From contig JARGPJ010000003.1 in NCBI GenBank assembly GCA_029212615.1, positions 124,001-188,000 of the forward strand: 64,000 nt of DNA, written 5' to 3'. The notes below the pieces were generated by a model. The model made no database searches, had not been told where the DNA came from, and saw nothing but the letters and a program-made list of their open reading frames with translations. The DNA comes from Verrucomicrobiales bacterium. Lineage in GTDB: Bacteria > Verrucomicrobiota > Verrucomicrobiia > Verrucomicrobiales > DEV007. Position 1 is the stretch's first letter. The number at the start of each line of letters is the position of its first letter. The translations under genes and the position numbers were made by a program. Positions 25,766 through 34,586 of this stretch are shown in pieces.

Positions 25766-26062
25766 TCACTCTGCGCTCGTTGACTCCTCGCCTCCGTCTT
25801 CCTCAACTTCCTTCTCCCGCAGCTCTTCGATCATCTTATCGATTTGATCGACGTGTTTTAAAGGAGCGCGACGACGGAGATGTTTATTCCAGAGAACCTC
25901 ACGGAATTGCTCCATCTCGGCGAGGGTGAGCATCTCACGCTTCTCCCATTCCGGATCTGATTTCCGGGTGTAGAAAAATTCCCAACGTCCCGCGTGATGC
26001 TGGGCCCGGTAAAAAACCTGCTCACCGTCTTCAGCCCGGTCACGCCATTCGTGTTTTGTCAT
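25766..26062 (-). CDS. Small acidic hypothetical protein coupled to hisC
   Basis: 98 residues. Its ATG overlaps the hisC stop (ATGA, 26059-26062), the classic sign of translational coupling. The sequence is rich in Trp, Arg and Glu: WRDRAEDGEQVFYRAQHHAGRWEF (residues 6-29), then DPEWEKREMLTLAEMEQFREVLWNKHLRRRAP and a Glu-rich helical tail. Resembles short uncharacterised proteins of Verrucomicrobia that sit beside amino-acid biosynthesis genes; no known domain. It could assist the aminotransferase or merely share the transcript. Confidence 0.7.
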   Translation of the reverse strand: MTKHEWRDRAEDGEQVFYRAQHHAGRWEFFYTRKSDPEWEKREMLTLAEMEQFREVLWNKHLRRRAPLKHVDQIDKMIEELREKEVEEDGGEESTSAE

Positions 26063-27159
26063 GATGCGGCGAGAACCTCTTTAAGGGTTTCTATGCAACG
26101 GCGGTTTTGATCCATCGTTCCGATGGAAATCCTGACCCAGCCGGGAAGCTTATACCCACTCATGGCACGGATGATCACACCCTTTTTCAACATCGCTTGA
26201 AAAACAGCATCGCCGTCGCCCACCTTGACGAGAACAAAGTTCGCGACACTGGGCACATACTCGAGCCCCATTTCCTCAAAAGCGGCGTGAAGAAAAGCAA
26301 GCCCTTCATCATTGAGGTCACGGGTTCGTTGCTGGTGTTCTTCATCCGCGAGACCGGCAATGGCGCCGGCCTGAGCAATCATGTTCGTGTTGAAAGGCTG
26401 GCGGCATTTTTGCAGGACATTGGCAATCTCCGGAGTGGTGATGCCGTAGCCAATCCTCAATCCGGCCAACCCCTGAATCTTCGAAAAGGTTCGCATGATA
26501 ACGACATTCCGACCTTCGCGGACATATTTAAGAGTGTCAGGCGCATCGTGAAGGAACTCGTGATAAGCCTCGTCGAAAATCACCATGACATGGTCGGGCA
26601 CTTTCTCCATGAAACGATCAATTGCCTCCTCCCCCACCATGGTTCCGGTCGGGTTGTTAGGATTTGCAATGAAGACTTTCCGCGTCTGTGGCGTGATTGC
26701 CGCTGCCATCGCATCAAGGTCGTGAACGTATCCGGGGTCGGGAACTTCAATCGTCTCAGCGCCGAAGAGCGTCGCCATGAGTTTATAAACGACAAAGGCG
26801 TGTTCGGCAGCAATGACGTTGTCTCCGGGATTCAGGAAGCCGTGGCCGATGAGCTCGATGATCTCATTCGACCCGTTTCCGAGGATAATGTTCTCCCGTC
26901 CGAGACCGAATTTTTCAGCGATCGCAGTGCGGAGTTTGTAGCCTCCTCCATCGGGATAAATATGGACTCCTTCGGCCGCTTCCTTCATTGCCTCAACCGC
27001 CCTGGGAGAGGGCCCGAGAGGGTTCTCGTTCGAAGCAACTTTGATGATGTCTTCGGGATTAAGCCCGAGCTCGCGGGCCGTTTCATCGATTGGCTTTCCG
27101 GGGTCGTAGGCAACGAGGTTTTCGAGCCAGGGGTGGGCTTGCTTGGTGATGGTAGACAT
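26059..27159 (-). CDS. hisC: Histidinol-phosphate aminotransferase
   Basis: 366 residues. Fold-type I PLP enzyme of histidine biosynthesis, converting imidazole-acetol phosphate and glutamate to histidinol phosphate. Visible: SNENPLGPSPRAVEAM near 43-58, ILGNGSNEIIELI (PLP phosphate contact), FIANPNNPTGT, FDEAYHEF (PLP ring Asp), PLP-lysine K227 in RTFSKIQGLAGLRIGYG, and WVRISIGT at the C-terminus with the phosphate-binding Arg. Sits 12 bp after purT and overlaps the small ORF downstream, so the three genes form one minus-strand operon. No other his genes are present. Confidence 0.95.
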   Translation of the reverse strand: MSTITKQAHPWLENLVAYDPGKPIDETARELGLNPEDIIKVASNENPLGPSPRAVEAMKEAAEGVHIYPDGGGYKLRTAIAEKFGLGRENIILGNGSNEIIELIGHGFLNPGDNVIAAEHAFVVYKLMATLFGAETIEVPDPGYVHDLDAMAAAITPQTRKVFIANPNNPTGTMVGEEAIDRFMEKVPDHVMVIFDEAYHEFLHDAPDTLKYVREGRNVVIMRTFSKIQGLAGLRIGYGITTPEIANVLQKCRQPFNTNMIAQAGAIAGLADEEHQQRTRDLNDEGLAFLHAAFEEMGLEYVPSVANFVLVKVGDGDAVFQAMLKKGVIIRAMSGYKLPGWVRISIGTMDQNRRCIETLKEVLAAS

Positions 27160-27171
27160 GTCAGGAAAAGG

Positions 27172-28356
27172 TTAAAGAGAAACATTAATTGCCCTGCTGG
27201 CATTGCGGGCTCTTTCGCGGGCGTCATCGATCGATTCCCCGCGGGCAACGGCAACCCCCATGCGGCGTTTACCGGCAACTTGAGGTTTTCCAAAGAGCCT
27301 GATTTGAGTGTCAGGCTCGACCAGCGCAGCCTCAAGATTGCCGTAAGTGATATGTTGCGACTCGCCTTCGACGAGCAAGACCGCCGAAGCGGAAGGGCCG
27401 TGCTGCTGTATATTCGGAATGGGCAGCCCGAGGATCGCACGCGCATGTATCGCAAACTGGGAGAGGTCCTGGGAAATCATCGTAACCATCCCGGTGTCGT
27501 GCGGTCTTGGTGACACTTCTGAGAAAATCACTTCGTCGCCTTTGATGAAAAGCTCGACGCCGAAGATCCCGCGCCCACCGAGTTCCCCGGTGATGGCCTC
27601 GGCATATCGCTGCGCCTCAGCTTTTGCCGTCGCGCTCATGGGCTGCGGTTGCCAACTCTCACGGTAGTCCCCGTCGACCTGAACATGGCCAATCGGCTCA
27701 CAAAAGGAGGTGCCGCCGACATGACGCACCGTGAGCTGAGTGATCTCGTAGTCAAATTCGACAAAACCCTCAACGATGACTTTCCCTTTTCCGGCCCGAC
27801 CGCCCTCCTGTGCATATTGCCAGGCGACCGCCACTTCATCAGGAGTGCGAACCGTGCTTTGGCCCTTACCCGACGAACTCATGATCGGCTTGATCACAAA
27901 AGGGAGCCCGATCGCCTCAACCGCTTCTTGATACTCCTCTTCGGTCTCAGCAAAACGGTAAGGTGAAGTTTTCAAACCGAGATCCTCTGCCGCGAGCCGG
28001 CGAATCCCTTCGCGATTCATGGTGAGCTGTGTCGCCCGCGCGGTGGGAATCACCGTAGTCGTACCCGCAGCTTCGAGCGCGGCGAGAGTGTCTGTCGCAA
28101 TCGCCTCGACTTCAGGCACGACGAGATGCGGCTTTTCCTCTTCAATCACCTTGCGTAAGGCATCGCCATCCAACATCGAAACCACATGTGCCCGATCCGC
28201 TACCTGCATCGCCGGCGCGTTTTCATATGCATCCACCGCGATGACTTCCACGCCGTAGCGCTGAAGTTCGATAACGACTTCTTTTCCCAGTTCGCCCGAC
28301 CCGCAAAGCATGACGCGGGTGGCTTCTGCAGTGAAGGGGGTTCCTATGCTTGCCAT
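27172..28356 (-). CDS. purT: Formate-dependent phosphoribosylglycinamide formyltransferase
   Basis: 394 residues, the usual PurT length. ATP-grasp enzyme that makes formyl-GAR from GAR, formate and ATP in purine synthesis, independent of folate. N-terminal Rossmann-like part [31 protein letters not shown]; grasp segments [31 protein letters not shown]; metal/ATP residues [28 protein letters not shown]-terminal [18 protein letters not shown]. First gene of the purT-hisC-small ORF operon; divergent from the permease gene with 74 bp between. Confidence 0.96.
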   Translation of the reverse strand: MASIGTPFTAEATRVMLCGSGELGKEVVIELQRYGVEVIAVDAYENAPAMQVADRAHVVSMLDGDALRKVIEEEKPHLVVPEVEAIATDTLAALEAAGTTTVIPTARATQLTMNREGIRRLAAEDLGLKTSPYRFAETEEEYQEAVEAIGLPFVIKPIMSSSGKGQSTVRTPDEVAVAWQYAQEGGRAGKGKVIVEGFVEFDYEITQLTVRHVGGTSFCEPIGHVQVDGDYRESWQPQPMSATAKAEAQRYAEAITGELGGRGIFGVELFIKGDEVIFSEVSPRPHDTGMVTMISQDLSQFAIHARAILGLPIPNIQQHGPSASAVLLVEGESQHITYGNLEAALVEPDTQIRLFGKPQVAGKRRMGVAVARGESIDDARERARNASRAINVSL

Positions 28357-28430
28357 GGTCGCTAACTTAGAGATAAACTCGGAATACCAAAGGATTTTTC
28401 CGGCTCACGCGGAAGAATCCTCATTCTCCT

Positions 28431-30176
28431 ATGTCGACCGCTTCGCAATGGCTCCTCCTCTTTCGCATCCATCTCCGTATGGCGGGAGTCAAAGCAACAA
28501 ACTCAGTGAAAAGCTCCCGCCTCATGTCCGGGACCATTTTGCTCTTTCTCATCGCCTACACGGTGACGGCCTACTGGCTCTTTCGAGAGGGACTCGACTA
28601 TGTCGCCCGCCTCCCCGCGGCAGGAGCGCTCCTCAGCGATCGGCTCATCTATGTGATGTTCTTCTGCTTCATGATGATGCTGGTCTTCTCGGTCGCGGTG
28701 ACGAGCTACATCTCACTCTATCGGAACCGCGACACACGATGGCTCCTCACCCTGCCAATCTCTCACCGCACCATTTTTCTCTGGAAGTGCTTCGAATCTG
28801 CGATGTTCTCCGGGTGGGGACTGATCTTTATCCTTTTTCCTCTCCTTCTCGCTTTTGCTCAAATGCGGGGCGTCTCTGCAGGTTTCTTTTTCAAGGTCAT
28901 TCTTGTCCTCGTCCCTTTTCTCATCCTTACAAGCAGTCTGGGGTCACTCATTCTCGTGGCGGCGGTCCGCTTTCTTTCGCGACGTCAGCTCGTCATCGCG
29001 ACAGCACTGGTCGGACTTGTCCTTGCCGGATCAGCGATTCAAACCGCGCTGGTGAACAATGAAATCAATCAGAAAGAAGAACTCAGCGCCGCATTTACTT
29101 TTCAACGAGTGCTTCATCACACCAATATTTCGGTAAACCGGGCGATACCGAGCACCTGGGTTTCCGGAGCGATTGTTGACTGGACCCGATCGTATCGTCA
29201 CTTTGGGAGCCTGCTCTACCCCACCCTGCTTTTCAGCAATGCCCTGTTCGGATTGCTCCTCGTTTTCCGCGCCGGCGGAAGCTGGTTCTATCAGTCATGG
29301 AACCGTTCTCTACAGCAGTCGGCCTTCTCTGCGATTCGCCGGGAGTCCTATCACTCCGCTCCCCCGGTCGAACAGTTTTTCAGAAAGCCGACCACGAACC
29401 GTCTCCTGCGACTCCTCGTAGGCAGGCCGAATGCCGCGATTTCCCGGAAAGATTTCCTCACCTTCTTTCGCGACCCCGCGCAGTGGGTCCAGTTCTCCCT
29501 CGTTTTCGGGCTCCTCGCGATCTACGCCAGCGGGCTGCGACAGATGAATAGCAATATCGATCAGCCGCGGGACCTCTATCTCGTCGCTTTTCTCAACCTC
29601 GCCGTCTGCGCCCTTGCCCTCTCCACGCTGACAACCCGATTTGTCTTTCCCCAGTTCAGTCTTGAAGGGCGGAAACTCTGGATTCTCGCGATGTCCCCTC
29701 TCAAGATGCCCTCCCTCGTGGTTCAGAAATTCGTCACAAGCACGCTCTTCAGCGGAATGACGATCATCTTCATCCTCCTGATTGGCGGATACAATTTGCA
29801 GCTCGGCTGGGCGGACTCGATCTTCTTTGCCATCGCTATCGGGCTTCTGGCGATAGGGCTGAACGCCCTCGCCGTGGGACTCGGCGTTCTTTTTCCGAAC
29901 CTCCAGGAATCCAACGCCGCCAAAATTGTGAGCGGGTTCGGAGGAACGCTCTGTCTCATAGGTAGTTTCATCTACATTTTGCTCTTCATTCTCCTCCTCG
30001 CCTGGGCGAGACGAGACGTCTTCCTAAGTAATGAGATCAGCCATGATTGGATGAAATCCCCGAGAAGTCAGGCTTCCATCGCCGCCGCACTGTTCATAAC
30101 AACTCTAGTTAGCGTGATTCCTCTTCTTTTTTCACAGAAAAAGCTAAAAAGACTGGAAATTATAAGCGTTTTATAA
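28431..30176 (+). CDS. ABC-2-like multi-spanning permease
   Basis: 581 residues with at least ten hydrophobic segments, for example LMSGTILLFLIAYTVTAYWLF, IYVMFFCFMMMLVFSVAVTSYI, GWGLIFILFPLLLAFA, FFKVILVLVPFLILTSSLGSLILVAAV, and a second set from about 370 on. Typical of the putative ABC exporter permease family (Pfam ABC_tran_2 type: RDTRWLLTLPISHRTIFLWKC). Such permeases usually pair with an ATPase gene, which is absent here: purT is divergent on one side and a coiled-coil gene follows. The ATPase, if any, is elsewhere. Substrate unknown. Confidence 0.78.
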   Translation: MSTASQWLLLFRIHLRMAGVKATNSVKSSRLMSGTILLFLIAYTVTAYWLFREGLDYVARLPAAGALLSDRLIYVMFFCFMMMLVFSVAVTSYISLYRNRDTRWLLTLPISHRTIFLWKCFESAMFSGWGLIFILFPLLLAFAQMRGVSAGFFFKVILVLVPFLILTSSLGSLILVAAVRFLSRRQLVIATALVGLVLAGSAIQTALVNNEINQKEELSAAFTFQRVLHHTNISVNRAIPSTWVSGAIVDWTRSYRHFGSLLYPTLLFSNALFGLLLVFRAGGSWFYQSWNRSLQQSAFSAIRRESYHSAPPVEQFFRKPTTNRLLRLLVGRPNAAISRKDFLTFFRDPAQWVQFSLVFGLLAIYASGLRQMNSNIDQPRDLYLVAFLNLAVCALALSTLTTRFVFPQFSLEGRKLWILAMSPLKMPSLVVQKFVTSTLFSGMTIIFILLIGGYNLQLGWADSIFFAIAIGLLAIGLNALAVGLGVLFPNLQESNAAKIVSGFGGTLCLIGSFIYILLFILLLAWARRDVFLSNEISHDWMKSPRSQASIAAALFITTLVSVIPLLFSQKKLKRLEIISVL

Positions 30177-30220
30177 TATTAATGATTTGTTAACTAAAAT
30201 TTAACCCATCATTGCTTCCC

Positions 30221-30886
30221 ATGTCTGCTGCTGCTGAAATCCAACCGATGTTTTTTGATGAGGACGGTGGAAACGACCTCGAGATCCAGTTCGACCCTCA
30301 GCAATTTGAAGCGGTCACGCCCTACTCGGAAGACCTCAATGACGAGTATCAACAGGCCCAGGATCAACTGCGCCAGCTTCGTCAGCAGGAAGAACAGATC
30401 CGCCGTCAGGCTGAGGAACTTGAAGAGCTCACGCAGAAAGAAGAGCAATTTAAAGAAGGCCGAACTGCAGCGACGGAGCAGCTCACGAAGTATCTTTCCA
30501 TTCTCGATCAGGAAGCCACCGAAGCGCAACGCCTCGCCGAAGAATGCGGTGCCGCTCACGAGCGTCTTGAGAGTCACCTTTCCCACATCAACGGTCTCCG
30601 GCCGGAGACCTGGAGCCGCGCCGATCGCAAGGCGGAAATCGCGCGGGCTCTCGGCTATGTCGAGGCGGCCGAAGAGGAACTCGAAGACGTCTCCTCATTG
30701 GTAAGCAGTTTTGGTAAAAAGTCAGGTGGACTCTTTCAAGTCAAGGCACATCACAAGCGCCCTGCAAACTCCAGCGGATCCTCCAGCCAACAGGATTTCA
30801 CTTACTGGATCAAGAGCGGGCTCGCCTTCTCGCTTCCACTTGTCGGCTTTGCTTTGATCGCTCTCATCATCGTCCTTTTTCTCTAG
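30221..30886 (+). CDS. Coiled-coil protein with a C-terminal membrane anchor
   Basis: 221 residues from ATG 30221. An acidic N-terminus (FFDEDGGNDLEIQFDP) leads to a long Gln/Glu-rich coiled coil about 45-165, then a flexible Ser-rich linker and a single C-terminal helix (GLAFSLPLVGFALIALIIVLFL) ending the protein: a tail-anchored layout. No catalytic motif or known domain. It follows the ABC permease by 44 bp and precedes another small tail-anchored protein by 78 bp, so the three probably share a transcript. A TATAAT hexamer overlaps the permease stop codon (30172-30177) but lacks a -35 partner. Confidence 0.72.
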   Translation: MSAAAEIQPMFFDEDGGNDLEIQFDPQQFEAVTPYSEDLNDEYQQAQDQLRQLRQQEEQIRRQAEELEELTQKEEQFKEGRTAATEQLTKYLSILDQEATEAQRLAEECGAAHERLESHLSHINGLRPETWSRADRKAEIARALGYVEAAEEELEDVSSLVSSFGKKSGGLFQVKAHHKRPANSSGSSSQQDFTYWIKSGLAFSLPLVGFALIALIIVLFL

Positions 30887-30964
30887 GAAACCAAATCTGT
30901 CGAGCTGACCACTCAACGATTAACCCTTACCTCGGGCCACCCCTTCAGACCCAACGCCAAAGGC

Positions 30965-31366
30965 ATGTTTTCTTCCAAACCTTCAAACCGTCGTCGTCGT
31001 AGCAAAAAAGCATCCGATCGCTCATGGATCGATGATTCCGCGTCTTCAAAGGCCAAGCCAAAAGCAGCCCGGAAAGCCAAGTCATCCACTCCCCGTGATC
31101 AGGCCCACAAGCTGCACGCTCAGATTGGAGCAATCGAAAGTTTTCTCGACATGCATCATCAGGCTGAAGTTCAGCGGATGCAGATGAAACGCGAAAACAT
31201 TCTGCCTCCACCTGACCGGTCCAACCATCGTCAGGCTCGCAAGACCGTAACCCTGGCGGCCCGTCGACGTGAAATGGCAGAACGCAATCGCACGAGCTTC
31301 AAATTTCTCGTGATGTTTTGCACCGCCTGCGCGATCTGCTGGTGGCTGATCTTCGCGGGAGTGTAA
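30965..31366 (+). CDS. Small basic protein with a C-terminal membrane helix
   Basis: 133 residues. A Lys/Arg/Ser-rich N-terminal half (KPSNRRRRSKKASDRSW, KAKPKAARKAKSS), an amphipathic middle (AHKLHAQIGAIESFLDMHHQAEVQRMQM) and one C-terminal helix (FLVMFCTACAICWWLIFAGV). The strongly basic segment could bind nucleic acid or acidic membrane lipid; that is inference. It mirrors its upstream neighbour in topology but with opposite charge, which suggests the two could interact. No family recognised. Confidence 0.65.
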   Translation: MFSSKPSNRRRRSKKASDRSWIDDSASSKAKPKAARKAKSSTPRDQAHKLHAQIGAIESFLDMHHQAEVQRMQMKRENILPPPDRSNHRQARKTVTLAARRREMAERNRTSFKFLVMFCTACAICWWLIFAGV

Positions 31367-31444
31367 CGCTTCCCCTGTCCCGGTCGAGGCAGACGAGCGG
31401 GAGGCAGGAAAATCACTTTTACGTCAATACGACAAACGGGAGCG

Positions 31445-33193
31445 TTACTCAGCGGTCCCGGCTTCGTCTTCCCTGACACCGTTCTTCACCTCGAATTCAC
31501 GGCACCAGCCTTTGATTTCGAGATCGTTGAAGATTTTACCCATGACACGCCGGAGAAGCCCTTTGAGATTGGCGTTGTCCAACTCCGCAAGATTTCGAAC
31601 CGCCGCGTCCTTGTAGGTTTCGAGCAGAAGGAGGCATTTCTCATCCGCCTCAACCTCGTGCGCCAGTGTCCGGATCTTGTGAATCGCGATGTCCTCAAGA
31701 TCTTCATGGCTCCAGAGCGATTCCATGAGCGCCTTGTCATCTCCTTTCGCCCTTTCGCGGGCCAGAGCGAGAAGGACGCTGGGACGCATTTTCTCCAGCT
31801 CATTGTCGCCGGCATCCGCACCGAGGTCGTCCATGTCATCACGGATCTGATAAGCAATCCCGAGATTTTCAGAATACTTCTCGAGGACCTCACCGACTTC
31901 GTCGAGCTTTCCGGCATAGCTGGCACCCAGTTTCAGCGCCACCTCAAATGCCGGAGCGGTTTTTTGTCGGAAAATCTCAAGGACCTGCTTGGATTTCAAG
32001 GGCTTAGGATCCTGAGCCCATACGAGTTCAGCCCCCTGACCTCGACAAAGTTCGCGCTGTCCCCGTGAAGAGACAAGCAGCATTTCTGTCTTCTGTGCAT
32101 CGGAAATCTCACTCTCACCGATCAGGCGATACCCTTCCCCGATGAGAAGATCCCCTGCGTTGAGCGCCACCGGAATACTGTGCTCAACGTGCAAAGTCGG
32201 CTGATCATAGCGGCCGTGATCCTCGTCCTCAATGTCATCATGAATGAGGGAAGCCTTGTGAAAAAGTTCCGTCGCCACTGCGATCTTCTTGAGATCCTCA
32301 GGGATAGGTTCACCACGATCATCACGCAGAGCCTCAAAGGCTGCCGCCGTCAGAAACGGACGCCAGCGTTTGCCGTCACGGGCAAGCCACTCGCGGGCGA
32401 TTTCCTCCTGTCGGCCTTCGGCCGGGCCCATGATCGATTCGATCGACTCAGCGGTGAACCATTCCTTCACCTCTTCGTGCAAAGAGTTCAGATCAAGTCG
32501 CCGCGTTTTATCATCACTCGTGAGGTGAATGTATTCCCAGACCCAGTCGATATCGACGGTTGTATTGATGCAGTCATCCTGCAGGAGAGGCACCGCAATC
32601 GATGGGATCGCGGCCGCTTCGACATAAGGAAAAGTTCGCTCAAGAACGGGAAGGCATGAAATCCCGACGATCGCTTCGATCTGCCCTGTCTGAATCAAAG
32701 ACATCACGATAGCAGAACCTTCCGCAACGAGAACGGCATAACCGAGACGCTCCGCCTCGTTTTGGAAATCCTGAATGGAGCAAAGGCCGCACTGCTTGCA
32801 AAGAAGGCCGAACTCATCAAAGGGCGCCGGGCATTTGTCCTCCACCCGAAGACATTTCGGCATGAGGAGGAGCCGGCGCTCGTAGGGAATCTCGGCGAGT
32901 GTTTCCCGCCACATCTCATTATTGAGGCAGACCGCCGTATAGTGGAGGTAGGTTTCATCCCCTTCGTAGCCAAGTCCCTTGAGAATGACACGGGCGTGAA
33001 CATCAAGTTCCTCCAGAGGCATCGGAGGAACAGGGTTCTCCTTTTCGATGTAGTCGCGAATCGCGGCAAGAAAGTGATCCCGCTCAATTTTGGTCTGAGG
33101 AATGTACTTCTTCGGCGGACGAAAACGAGTCGTGGTGACTGGCACCGGCTTCGGAACCTTGATGGTCTGGATGGAGTCGACGGGAGAGGACAT
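31445..33193 (-). CDS. DUF116 fused to a polyprenyl (isoprenyl diphosphate) synthase
   Basis: 582 residues. Residues about 85-225 match DUF116: MPKCLRVEDKCPAPFDEFG, LLCKQCGLCSI with C132-x2-C135-x2-C138, then VLVAEGSAIVMSLIQTGQIEAIVGISCLPVLE; C114, C121 and C180 are also typical. Residues about 260-560 are a trans-isoprenyl diphosphate synthase: GKRWRPFLTAAAFEAL, first Asp-rich motif D319-D320-x2-D323 (LIHDDIEDED), GDLLIGEGYRLI, FRQKTAPAFEVALKLGA, second Asp-rich motif D452-D453-x-D455 (YQIRDDMDDLG). The synthase chains isopentenyl diphosphate into C15 to C40+ products for quinone side chains or lipid carriers. The role of DUF116 is unknown; the cysteines suggest an Fe-S cluster. Both Asp motifs are intact, so catalysis is expected. 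Confidence 0.9.
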   Translation of the reverse strand: MSSPVDSIQTIKVPKPVPVTTTRFRPPKKYIPQTKIERDHFLAAIRDYIEKENPVPPMPLEELDVHARVILKGLGYEGDETYLHYTAVCLNNEMWRETLAEIPYERRLLLMPKCLRVEDKCPAPFDEFGLLCKQCGLCSIQDFQNEAERLGYAVLVAEGSAIVMSLIQTGQIEAIVGISCLPVLERTFPYVEAAAIPSIAVPLLQDDCINTTVDIDWVWEYIHLTSDDKTRRLDLNSLHEEVKEWFTAESIESIMGPAEGRQEEIAREWLARDGKRWRPFLTAAAFEALRDDRGEPIPEDLKKIAVATELFHKASLIHDDIEDEDHGRYDQPTLHVEHSIPVALNAGDLLIGEGYRLIGESEISDAQKTEMLLVSSRGQRELCRGQGAELVWAQDPKPLKSKQVLEIFRQKTAPAFEVALKLGASYAGKLDEVGEVLEKYSENLGIAYQIRDDMDDLGADAGDNELEKMRPSVLLALARERAKGDDKALMESLWSHEDLEDIAIHKIRTLAHEVEADEKCLLLLETYKDAAVRNLAELDNANLKGLLRRVMGKIFNDLEIKGWCREFEVKNGVREDEAGTAE

Positions 33194-33209
33194 AAATGGG
33201 AAGTCGATT

Positions 33210-33242
33210 CAACAGGGTTGGCTCGATGACCTAACCCTGTTG
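33210..33242 (-). terminator. Hairpin downstream of the SGNH gene
   Basis: CAACAGGGTT (33210-33219) pairs with AACCCTGTTG (33233-33242) around a 13-base loop. It lies after the SGNH gene stop and before the DUF116 fusion start. No T-run follows, so termination is plausible but not certain. The stem shares TAACCCTGTTG with the hairpin at 48355-48383. Confidence 0.5.
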
Positions 33243-33359
33243 GGTGCAGTCTAACATGAGACAGAGTCTCGAAAAGCACAATTCAATCAATGAGAACCGC
33301 CCTGCGTGATCAGGGGAACAAAATCGGCAACGTTTTGTAAGGAGTCGCTATTGAAAGGT

Positions 33360-34547
33360 TCATCGATTCACCGCAAAATGCAGAATGGTCGCGGCATGCC
33401 CGCGGCTGAGTTCGTTTTTCTCTTCTGAAACGCGTATCGCGGCGGTGTGATAGGCATGGCTTAGACCATCGGCAAGAATGACGCTCCGTGGATAGTTCAT
33501 GCCCTTACTGAATCGTTCGTGATACAGATCGACCGCCTTCCATTCGCCCCCGTCAATGCTGACCTCAAGCATCCCTGCATCAGGTCCGGCGAGGACGAAA
33601 GCGCCAAGCATGTCCCCTGAGAAAGTGTAATACAAATAGTCCCCGGCTTCGTCTGATCGCAGGGCATGGTATTGTTTGTAGTCCGCCCGAATGCTCCCGG
33701 CCGTCAACAAAGCCTCCGAAACGGGAGCCCACTGCCACCCTCCGAGCCAGTTTAACTGCTGAGGGTCAACGATTTTGATCGAGTCAAATGAGCGTGGGTC
33801 GAGCGGCTCCGGAATCGAAACCACCTGTGGTGTTTCACCTGAAACCGTGTCATCGATGACTTTCGTGATCAATCCGGAGGAAAAGACGTATCCCCGGTCC
33901 TTTGGGTGCGTGTCACCATAGTCCGCCTCCCAGGTCATTGTTCCCGCCGCAATTTCGTTCGCGAGCCCCTGCCCCACATCAACGATGGGCAGGTCATAGT
34001 GGCGAGCCACCGTTTTATGGGCAGCAACGCTGACGGCTTCCTCCCCGGCCTGTTTCTTCGCTAGAATCCCCGGGTTCACATACTGCACCGAGATGATATC
34101 ACCTTTCGGGTTTGCCTCGAAATACTGGCGCACAATCCCTTCGAGCCCCCGAATCGCCGTCTCACGATCATGCGCAGCATCCTGGTCATCGTTCACCGCA
34201 AACTCGAGTACGAGAAGATCCACTTCCCCCTGCGAAAGGACATCGCGGTCGACCCGAAAGGCACCGCTCATGGAACAGGTTGAAGCGAGCCCGGCATTGG
34301 TAAAAATGAAGTCGACGTCAGACCAGTTCTCCTTCAACCAATCCGCGACCTTCTTGCTGTGGCCGGTATCTTTCTGCGTGATTGACCCACCGAGAAAAGC
34401 AACGTGTGCGGTGCGGTCCTTTTCCATCTTTGCGATGAAATTGGAGACTCCGCGCGTCCCCATTTCAATGACAGGGGTTTCCGCCCCATCGCTCGATGGT
34501 GCCAGAAAAAAGATGGCGAGAACAGGTAGGTATAAAAGGCGGTTCAT
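33360..34547 (-). CDS. Secreted SGNH/GDSL-type esterase
   Basis: 395 residues with a signal peptide (MNRLLYLPVLAIFFLAPSSDGA). SGNH blocks: nucleophile S55 in FLGGSITQ (block I), NAGLAST with Gly (II), EFAVNDDQDA with Asn (III) and DTHPKDRGY with Asp/His (V). The C-terminal 130 residues form a separate beta domain (WAPVSEALLTAGSIRADYKQY, DYLYYTFSGDMLGAFVLAG). Such enzymes remove acyl groups, typically acetyl, from polysaccharides. It is divergent from the second sulfatase (39 bp between starts), which favours a shared carbohydrate target and shared control. Confidence 0.85.
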   Translation of the reverse strand: MNRLLYLPVLAIFFLAPSSDGAETPVIEMGTRGVSNFIAKMEKDRTAHVAFLGGSITQKDTGHSKKVADWLKENWSDVDFIFTNAGLASTCSMSGAFRVDRDVLSQGEVDLLVLEFAVNDDQDAAHDRETAIRGLEGIVRQYFEANPKGDIISVQYVNPGILAKKQAGEEAVSVAAHKTVARHYDLPIVDVGQGLANEIAAGTMTWEADYGDTHPKDRGYVFSSGLITKVIDDTVSGETPQVVSIPEPLDPRSFDSIKIVDPQQLNWLGGWQWAPVSEALLTAGSIRADYKQYHALRSDEAGDYLYYTFSGDMLGAFVLAGPDAGMLEVSIDGGEWKAVDLYHERFSKGMNYPRSVILADGLSHAYHTAAIRVSEEKNELSRGHAATILHFAVNR

Positions 34548-34586
34548 GACTTGTCTTGAGACAGTAAAGGCGACAAGACTGGGGAG

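Noticed and set aside
26107-27513. Plus-strand 468-codon open frame
   Set aside because: It lies wholly antisense to hisC and purT, which have complete family motifs; its own translation is not protein-like.
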